The position numbers were made by a program, and so were the translations under genes. From assembly GCA_022592435.1 (NCBI GenBank), contig JABYQS010000559.1, forward strand, positions 1-18,350: a DNA stretch of 18,350 nucleotides, in the 5' to 3' direction. Shown in pieces: positions 8,526-15,674 of this stretch. A model generated the notes under the pieces. It made no database searches. It was given only the letters and a program-made list of their open reading frames with translations, and had not been told where the DNA came from. The stretch comes from Cerioporus squamosus (lineage: Eukaryota; Basidiomycota; Agaricomycetes; Polyporales; Polyporaceae). Numbering within the stretch: position 1 is the first letter of the stretch; each line of letters opens with the position of its first letter.

Positions 8526-10232
8526 GGACGCGTGGAAATAACCTGGAGACCGGGCGAGCATGATGAGCGGCTGGCGCGCTGCGACGAAATGGAGCCGAAA
8601 CCGAAACTTATCGACGCGATCGAGCGAGAATTACTGCCACAACCCTGGGGAAACTTTGAAGCCGTTGCGCAATGGAGGGAGACTAATCCCGAAACAGCAC
8701 ACAGACGCCGGTGCCAAGGGACGTCGTTGCGTCCCGAGAAGCTGACGCGGGAAACCCCAGGCCGCAGGCGCAGGTCCGACGGCCAGCTGCGTTCGAGTCT
8801 AGAGCTTGTTACCAGGGAGGCCAGCGATGTCCGGCGTTCCGGCTGACGCTAATGCGTTCGGATAGCTACCCGCATTACGACGGAACTACGGCGATGATTG
8901 TGCGAGTCCACCGCGCGCGCGAAGTCGCGACCGACGGGGACGACGACGAGCTCGCGCAAACCCCGCGCGCGGGTGGTTTCCGCGGGGGATAGGCACGCGG
9001 GGCTGCAGGCTGATCGGCAGTGCACCGCGTCCGGGGGAGGCGTGACGGACGAGGAGGACGAGTGCCTTTCTGGGCAGTTGGTGGTGGTTGATGCGGCGGC
9101 AAGATAAGATCGGCCCCGGCGCCTGCTACTGCTGCAGGCGGGCGTCGCGGGGCTGGCAACCCAGGGCAACCGACTCCCAGGGCCGACTGAATGTGTGGCC
9201 GTTGCCGATCCTCATCAGCAGTGACAAGGCAACGAGTCGGACGCGGGCTGCCGACGCCTCGTGCTCGCATGCTTCGACGACATCGTCCATGTGCCCGTTG
9301 CAACCCGCGCAAAGCCACCCAGCGGCGCACTCCCACCGCAATTACGGGCAATATCCTCCACGACACCAGCCAATTGAGCGATATGAACGCAATCGTCCGT
9401 CCATTATATCGCACGTCGCTACCGCTGCCAATTAGCACTCGGTCCGGTCCTGGTCCTCGACGTCCAGCTCGGCGCTGCCGCCCCACGCCTGCCTAGTGTG
9501 GCCGACGATGACGACGGGTGACAGCCGTGGATGCCGCTGCGGCTGCGAGAAGCTCGGACTCCAGCGGTGTCTCAGCTACTTTCTGTGGAGGGCCCTTTTC
9601 GTCATCCTTCCTCCGAACACGAGGTTACGGTTAGGACATATGGTCGGTCGCTGGGCGGATGGATGACTCTGTCAATTGACAGGCGCGGCCCTGATCGCAA
9701 TGCTGCTCCAGCCAGCCTGTTGCGGGCACCCGCAATGCAAAAACGTCACGACGCGGACGACGCCGTTGCGGACGGGAATCGGCCTCTTGCAAACACGGTA
9801 ACGGAGCAGGCTTCTGAGGACGAGATTGCACCCGGACGGTGCGAAGGTGGGAACAAGAGCGATCATGACAACTGCAAGCTCAGACGCGCGTTTGGCTCGG
9901 GCTCACCGAAAAGACAGCTCGGGGCCAAGGCGCTGGCAAGGCCTGTTCTGCAGCCGTGACATGAGCGGGCACTTGACATATGAATCTTCAATTGCAGATT
10001 GGAGATGTACTGTGCGCTCGTGCGTGGGACCATGGGAGTTTCGGCGTACGCTGCGGGCGACGGGCGTCCTTCAACAGGTCTCAGGATCCAGGCGCAGCGT
10101 GAGATGAGATGCACGGACGCGTTGCGTTCTGTGCGACGCGGATTCCTGGAGGACAGTCGGTGAGCAAGGCACAGAACGATACACGGCTTCAACGTGGTTC
10201 CGGACGTCCCCACACCAAGGGAGCAAAGATGC

Positions 10233-10251
10233 GGCCGGTGATTAACCGGCC
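10233..10251. promoter_or_regulatory. 19-bp perfect inverted repeat, GGCCGGT-N5-ACCGGCC
   Basis: Two perfect 7-bp arms, GGCCGGT and ACCGGCC, flank the spacer GATTA. The arms contain CGG and CCG half-sites seven bases apart, the layout bound by dimers of fungal Zn2Cys6 regulators. The symmetry is visible; the binding role is inferred. Confidence 0.4.
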
Positions 10252-10410
10252 ACATATCCATCCTCCATCGTGCAAGCGCACTGCTGCTCTCGTTACGGTT
10301 GAGCGTCGAGCGATGAACTGTATCGCGGGTGCGGGCAGTTCATAACTGCCGTCAAGCGGCGGACTGGGGTCAGGCTTCGGATTCAGCTTCTTTGACTCAG
10401 CAGCACTGCG

Positions 10411-10440
10411 GGTTAATGGAGGTTAATTGCGGTTCATTAT
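10411..10440. repeat. Three 10-bp direct repeats (GGTTAAT family)
   Basis: Three adjacent 10-mers run without gaps: GGTTAATGGA, GGTTAATTGC and GGTTCATTAT. The period equals one DNA helical turn, so the same face is presented three times. The second copy contains TAATTG, a homeodomain-type core. Confidence 0.6.
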
Positions 10441-10584
10441 GGACAATCGCTCTGGGCGCGCTCCCGAAGCTGAGCCACTACGATAGATGAATGGCACCGT
10501 CACCAAGCTGAGGACGTGCGTACGTATAGCCGGGATGTCCGCAGAGTGAATGAGTGAACGTACTTACCTATCGAGGACATCGAG

Positions 10585-10608
10585 TCGTGATATCGTGATA
10601 TCGTGACC
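10585..10608. repeat. 8-bp tandem repeat, TCGTGATA x3
   Basis: TCGTGATA occurs twice, followed by the imperfect copy TCGTGACC. It is a short minisatellite-like array in the gene-free block. Confidence 0.7.
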
Positions 10609-10999
10609 GCTGGAGTGCGAGTCTTCTGGATGGACCACGGCCACTGCGGATCCATTCTCCGTCGGGTGCGATCAGCGGACAGGGTGGGTGATTCGCAGCT
10701 ACGGAACGCCGCACACGTCGTTGACGGTGGCAGTAGTGGTCGGATTACGTCCTTCCTGGCAACGAGGGAGACCCAACGTCCGAGAGCGCTGGCCCTCGAA
10801 GACGTACAGGGCCCATATACGCGCAAATGGCTCCCACAGGCGGCTTAGGCGGGGCCAGTATGGCAACAGGGCGTCGAGCCTCAACGCACGGCGCACACAG
10901 CATCCGGTCGAAGGCCGAGAAGATGGGACGGAGGACCAGCACGTAGCAACCACAGAAGCCAGCCACCCGTTCCCGAGAACCGAACCAACTTCCCCTGTC

Positions 11000-11064
11000 A
11001 CGCGTCACATACTACCAAGACGCCGGCCCACGTGATGGGCGCGCTTGTCACGTCACAGACGCGT
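11000..11064 (+). promoter_or_regulatory. Paired ACGCGT (MCB-like) boxes upstream of the Sld3-like gene
   Basis: ACGCGT occurs at 11000-11005 and 11059-11064, 160 and 101 bp upstream of the start codon. A GTCACGTCAC element lies between them (about 11047-11056). ACGCGT is the Mlu I cell-cycle box bound by MBF-type factors in yeasts, which drives G1/S expression of replication genes. The hexamer also occurs elsewhere in this GC-rich window, so the pairing and position are the evidence. Confidence 0.35.
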
Positions 11065-11164
11065 CGCGCGAGGCAATTCGCCGCTTCGTTCCCTTCCGCC
11101 ACCGCCATCTCCGACGTCTCCGTCTGTCTCGGCTTAACCACCGTGGTCACAGAGCAGACCGAAC

Positions 11165-14100
11165 ATGGTATTGATCGCGCAACCACTGTACATCCTGCCG
11201 ACAAACCCGTCCGTCAAATGGCTTGCCACGCAGGAGCGCAATCTCAATCGCGAACTGCCGTATCCCGACGCTGCCGCGGAGACGCCAGAGGAATACGTCT
11301 CCCGAACTTACCTACAATTCCTATGGTTACCGCAGGTGAGCCGTCACGCCTCGTGTCTGCCTCGTTCGTGTGTCTGTTTTATCATGAGTTCAATCACGCA
11401 GTACGCGTCCGATTTTCTCGCATCGGCTGCCGCGACGCTGTCAGGGACGTGCTGTGGAGGTATATAATCCACACCGAGAGCCCATCAGGCCTGCTCGAGA
11501 CCTGCAGCGCCCCCGGGCTTCCGGCCTGCGCGCGAACGCATGAGCTCCGGGGCGACCACGATGTGGGGTGCTCGGGGATGTGCGCCGGGATGCGTATCCG
11601 CCGGGCACCCCTACATGCGTCGCACTGCCTCTTGAACGTGGTGGTATGAGTCTACTATTGTTTCCTGCTGTCGGAGCCTTTTGAGCACTCACCTCTGTCA
11701 GTCTGGGCGGACCGAATGGGCAGGCTACACTGACGGTGCCAGCACGTGTCGGATTTGGGCCGAGCATTCGTGCTCGGCAATATCTTGTTCCCCGCCCCCT
11801 TGGTGCAACGCTGCTACTCCTTCTGTGCGATGCCCCAGATGCTACAGCCTCCTTTCTGCCCCTTGTATCATCGACACGTGCCAAACCCAATATGCGGTGG
11901 TGTCCACGAATAGTCCCGTTCCTCCAGTGGGAATCCTAATATCCTTCTTCGATCTTCAGGCGGTTGATAGGTCACCACATCTCCACTGAGATTATTGCGA
12001 TGTCGTAATGGTCTTTCTAGAGATCGCTCTCGACCGCTGAAGGCGACACCCACTAACTCAACCACCCCCTTCCGAGAGGACATGCCGAGGGCAATTGGCA
12101 TGGGCTTATTGTCCTGCCCGCCTTCTCTCCCTGTTCCTCAGGGCGTGGCAGATCATCTGGCAGAACCTAGCGGACTGAATTGTGGGGGACGTCCGTGAGA
12201 CATGGTGGGCACGAGCACGACATCGCTGATACTGGCTCCGTGTTGGCTAAAGCGGTTAGTCACGAAGAAGCTCCATATCCCCTCGTCGCCCAGCTCCCGG
12301 TCCCGCATTGCATCTGTCCGACATGCTCTGTGCACCGCAGCATTTCATTAAGACCCCGTTCCAGTAAAATACATTCCGTGCTACTGCACCTCCTGAGAGC
12401 GGTAGGGCATCTTGCCCATTCGCTCTACCTTCCAAGAGCATCAGCGCTTCGCCTTCCTTGCTTCGTCATAGTCAATCTTAACTGCGGTGATATGCACACG
12501 AGCGACGTCCTCGCTCATGCCATACGCGGGAGGGCACGACCCTCCTCCCATCTTGTTTTATTTCCGCCGCTGCGCTCGCAACCAATGGCTCCGTTCATGT
12601 GACGTTGGGCCCTCCATATCGCATATCGCGCCGCAGATGTCCGCACAGCATGTTCGCAACGCTGACCGCTCTACTCCCAGTCAATCATGCCGCTGCAATT
12701 CCTCATACGTGCCCTAATGCGCGTGTCGGCAACCGCGGCATCGCCTTTACCTTCACCTTCTGAGGCTGAAGCCTCAGCACCCTCGCCGGCCGCCCATCCA
12801 TTACACTCCCTCCTCAAGCCGATCCTCCTGACAAGCCGTGCCGCCTCGCAGAAGTACCAGACCCGAATCCGCCGGCTGCTCCTGGAGGAAAACGAGCCGG
12901 CCGACCCCGAGGAAGAGTACATGTGGTACGCCTACCACAAGGACAAGATCGGCAGCGACGACCAGCAGGAGCACGACCAGGACCAGACGCAGGAGGCGGA
13001 ATACGAGGCGCACGAGCGCCTCAAGAACTCGTGGCTCGAGAAGTTCGAGCGGAGAGAGTGAGTGGGAGTCCCATGTGTTTTGCCCGATCTGTCTCTGCGC
13101 CCGCCCACGCTCACACGCCCCGCCCTCCCGTGGCATCACTTCTGCAGGGTCCAGATCCAGATTCTCCTGCATCTCTTGCTGCTCTCCCTCCCGGGAGAAC
13201 GGGCTGCCGCGCCAGCGCTCGCCGAGGCGGACTCCCTGCCGTTGCCGCCCTCGCTCTCGCCGTCAAAGCCGAAGAAGCGAAAGCGCAAAGAACGTGAACG
13301 TGAGCGGGCGGAGGAGCCTCCGCTGCCGCCCCTCGAGGAGCGGCTCGAGAGCTACATGGACAAAATGGCGATGTGGCAGCTCATGCAGTCTGTCGACAGC
13401 TCGCTCGACCGCGGTCAGGCGACCAACGGGAGCAAGGGCAAAGAGAAGGCGACGGACGGCCGAGACTGGATGCAAGCATTCTGCGAGGATGTGGTCGAGC
13501 CCCTGTACGTCTTTGCGTCTTCATGCATCGGACCTCGAACTGTACGAGAACGCACGGACTGACTTAGTGCGGTCGCAGATTCAAGGAGAAGCTCCCGGAG
13601 CTGTGCGCGCTCTTCCGATCCAAGCTCTTTCCCGATGCGGGCAACTCGGACTCGGACTCGCTCCTGCTCTCGCCACCCCTCTCTCCCAAGCCCCCTACCA
13701 AGCGTGCAAAGTCCTCTGCCGCCACGACCGGCTCATCCAAGGGCACTTCTTCTGCCACGGCCGCCAAGGGCAACGGCAAGGACAAGGGGAAGGAGACAGA
13801 CCTACGCTCCCGGTCGCGCTCATTATCCATGTCGCTCGAGCAGGAGAAGCGGGAACGGTCGCGCTCGCTCAGCATCGGCCCGAATGGCCTGCGCAAACGT
13901 GCGACGATGTTTGAAGTTACCATGACGACCAAGTTCAGCAAGGCCCGCGCCGCGGCGAAGAAGGCCGAGCTCGAGCGCACTGCGTCCATCCCCGCACCTG
14001 GGCCGTCGCTTTCGCGTACACAAAGTCAGCGATCTACCGCTGGCGAGGGCGAGGCCGATAGGTCGACGAAGTCGACCACAGCTGCGAAGGCGGCTTCGAT

Positions 14101-14629
14101 GGGCAGTGTCCTTGTGGCTGCGACACCGGTCAAGCCGAAGAGGACGCTGACCCAGAACATGAAGACGCAGTCTCAGTCGCAGTCGCAGTCGCTAGCGCGT
14201 ATACCTGCTCTGTTCGCGAACGCTACCGCTGGGAAGTCTGCTTCCTCAAGCTCCCGGACGCAATCGCAGCTTCAGGTAGCCAACTCGTCCGAGCTGAGCC
14301 GGGTAGACAGTCTGAACATCGATACGGACGACGATGACGATGACGCGGACCACCTCGCGACTCCTACGAAGGCAAGACGGCAACGTACGCATTCGGTCGT
14401 CACAGAAGACGGTGAGGGCGACGAATGGAAGCTGCGCGATAGCTCGCCTGATCTCCTCACGTTGGGCGCGGCTGGCTCGCAGGAGTGGTTCTCGTCCGGA
14501 GATGAAGGCCCTCCCGTGAGCAGTAGTCCTGCAGACTTGGGAGGCTTCGGAGACGCGCACACGCCCGTACGCGCCGGGAGTGCTAGAGCGCGGATCCTGG
14601 TTGGCGAGACCCCGACGAAGCCTCGCTGA
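11165..14629 (+). CDS. SLD3: Sld3-like DNA replication initiation regulator
   Basis: Proposed exons: 11165-11335, 12681-13057, 13148-13504 and 13579-14629, giving 651 residues, close to yeast Sld3 (668). Sld3/Treslin proteins load Cdc45 at replication origins and, once phosphorylated by CDK, bind Dpb11. The call rests on recalled similarity of fungal Sld3 homologues in several blocks: YVSRTYLQFLWLPQ joined to SIMPLQFLI, WLEKFERREVQIQILLHLLL (about residue 175-195), ESYMDKMAMWQLMQ (about 250), and DWMQAFCEDVVEPLFKEKLP (about 290-307). A basic PKKRKRK stretch (about 224) may be a nuclear localisation signal. The C-terminal half is disordered and Ser-rich, with several S/T-P-x-K/R motifs. Intron 1 is 1,345 nt. 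Its acceptor at 12680 follows a GCTGAC branch and CTCTACTCCCAG tract, and both sides are phase 0. If exon 1 is a separate gene, the main protein would start at the ATG at 12687 (592 residues). Introns 2 and 3 (90 and 74 nt) are well supported. Confidence 0.62.
11336..12680 (+). other. Oversized intron 1 of the Sld3-like gene (1,345 nt)
   Basis: The donor GTGAGC (11336) and the acceptor CCCAG (12680), with a GCTGAC branch 20 bp before it, are both strong. Inside, no coding exon, terminal inverted repeat, target-site duplication or RNA gene was recognised. The open frames on both strands look like noise. A near-CCAAT motif (12580-12584) and pyrimidine tracts at the 3' end could also serve as a promoter if the downstream exons formed their own gene. 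An internal acceptor at 11401 gives a shorter, 66-nt intron. Confidence 0.45.
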
Positions 14630-14965
14630 CTTTCCATTGTGTATCGAGTATCGAGTAGATCTGTACCACGTTGATGCTATTGCACGCTGTGCGCACCCGC
14701 TCTCGCACTAGTACTTGCTCTGCCACTGCGCTGTATACAACGGCCTTCTCCGGTCACGCGTTTGGTCCGAGAAGCTTTGTCAACTGACCACTCGGGTGCT
14801 CTCCGTGCTATATAAGAGAGCGCTTCTTCTTCTCAGCCACGGCGAACTTCTACGAAGCCCCGCGTTGACATCGGTACTTGTACTGCAACTGCAACCTGCC
14901 CGCAGTGTGCGCAAGCGGTGAGCGAGAGATAGGCCCACGAAACGCGATCGTCACTGCCGCATACG
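14630..14965 (+). promoter_or_regulatory. Intergenic/promoter region of the ankyrin gene
   Basis: These 336 bases between two tandem genes contain the 3' end of the Sld3-like gene and the promoter and leader of the ankyrin gene. An ACGCGT box (14756-14761) and a clear TATA box (14809-14816) are present. A CT-rich stretch (CGCTTCTTCTTCTC) follows the TATA box and probably marks the start-site region. Confidence 0.5.
14809..14816 (+). promoter_or_regulatory. TATA box (TATATAAG)
   Basis: A consensus TATATAAG lies about 150 bp upstream of the proposed ankyrin start codon, followed within 30 bp by a CT-rich initiator-like stretch. It is the best core promoter motif seen in the window. Confidence 0.6.
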
Positions 14966-15569
14966 ATGGTGTGTACCCGCAGAATGCACTGGGCTGGGCA
15001 TCTCGGACCATCGACTGCCTAATCACGCTACTTTCTCCCAGACAAACAACAAACCGAGCGTGGAGAGCCTTCCGCAGGAGACGCTCGACTTCGCGCATCG
15101 CATGTTCGATGCTGCCCGGGACGATAACGCGGAGCTCCTCATGCAGGCCGTCGGCGCTGGCCTTCCCGTGAACCTCACAAACGACAAGGGTGCGTTGTGA
15201 AGCCAACCGATCGTTTGTCCGATGTCTGCTCACGTTGACCCTTGGCGTTTGTGGTGATAGGAAACACACTCCTCATGCTCGCTGCTTATAACGGCCACGT
15301 CGACCTCGTCAGGCAGCTCCTGGCGAAGGGTGCGGATGGGAATCGAGCTGAACGACCAGGGCCAGTCGCCCCTTGCCGGGGCTGTCTTTAAGGGTCACGA
15401 TGAGGTTGTGCGCGTTCTCGTCGAAGGCGGAGCTGACCCGCGCCACGGGAGGCCGACGGCAATTCAAACGGCACGCATGTTCAAGAAGGATGAATTGTTG
15501 AAGGTGTTAGGAGCGACAGATGACGATATGAAGGAACCGCTACCGGGAATCCCAGGGCCTCCGCACTAA
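14966..15569 (+). pseudogene. Small ankyrin-repeat protein gene with a +1 frameshift
   Basis: Proposed exons: 14966-14968 (ATG only), 15042-15189 and 15261-15569. Introns are 73 nt (donor GTGTGT, CCTAATC branch, CCCAG) and 71 nt (donor GTGCGT, GTTGACC branch, ATAG). The encoded protein starts M-TNNKPSVESLPQETLDF. It has one canonical ankyrin repeat (GNTLLMLAAYNGHVDLVRQL), then a second (GQSPLAGAVFKGHDEVVRVL) and a C-terminal helical end, about 152 residues in total. The two repeats are in different frames: one extra base near 15347 (CGA-G-CTG) moves the frame. Removing it restores the exact 33-residue ankyrin period. As written, translation stops at the TAA at 15389-15391, inside repeat 2. 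No intron with usable signals can bridge the shift. It is either a recent pseudogene, a truncated allele or a sequence error; the intact downstream frame favours the last two. Ankyrin repeats bind proteins; no partner can be inferred. Confidence 0.7.
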
Positions 15570-15674
15570 GTGCAAAGAGCAGTTACAGATAGCATCCTCC
15601 ATTACAAGAGCATTACAGAAGTATACAGTGTAGAGTGTACGATGAACATAGTGTGACATGCGAACATAGCGTTC

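Larger units (their letters stand above)
8285..11164. other. 2.9-kb gene-free divergent intergenic region
   Basis: No convincing gene was found between the divergent start codons of the homeodomain and Sld3-like genes. The open frames present are Arg/Pro-rich or low in complexity on both strands, typical of chance frames in GC-rich DNA, and have no domain or consistent splice pattern. The block does hold discrete regulatory-looking elements: a TAATTA site, a CT block, a GC palindrome (8962-8973), a 19-bp inverted repeat (10233-10251), a three-copy 10-bp repeat (10411-10440), an 8-bp tandem (10585-10608) and two ACGCGT boxes close to 11165. A long promoter is plausible for a developmental regulator. 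A noncoding transcript cannot be excluded. Confidence 0.5.

Noticed and set aside
8466..8846. 126-codon plus-strand frame
   Set aside because: It is charged and low in complexity, starts inside the CT-rich core promoter of the homeodomain gene on the other strand, and has no recognisable family.
8875..9486. 203-codon minus-strand frame and overlapping plus-strand frames
   Set aside because: The translations are Arg/Pro/Ser-rich with no domain, and no consistent splice pattern links them. They are typical chance frames in GC-rich promoter DNA.
9531..9959. 142-codon plus-strand frame
   Set aside because: No domain, no splice signals extending it and no promoter-like context. It was kept only as part of the gene-free block.
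12180..12602. 140-codon plus-strand frame inside the long intron
   Set aside because: The composition is irregular and no family is recognisable. It has no splice signals consistent with being an exon of the surrounding gene.
11336..12680. Transposon insertion in the long intron
   Set aside because: No terminal inverted repeats, target duplication, poly-A tail or transposase-like frame could be seen. The idea remains open but is not supported by the sequence.
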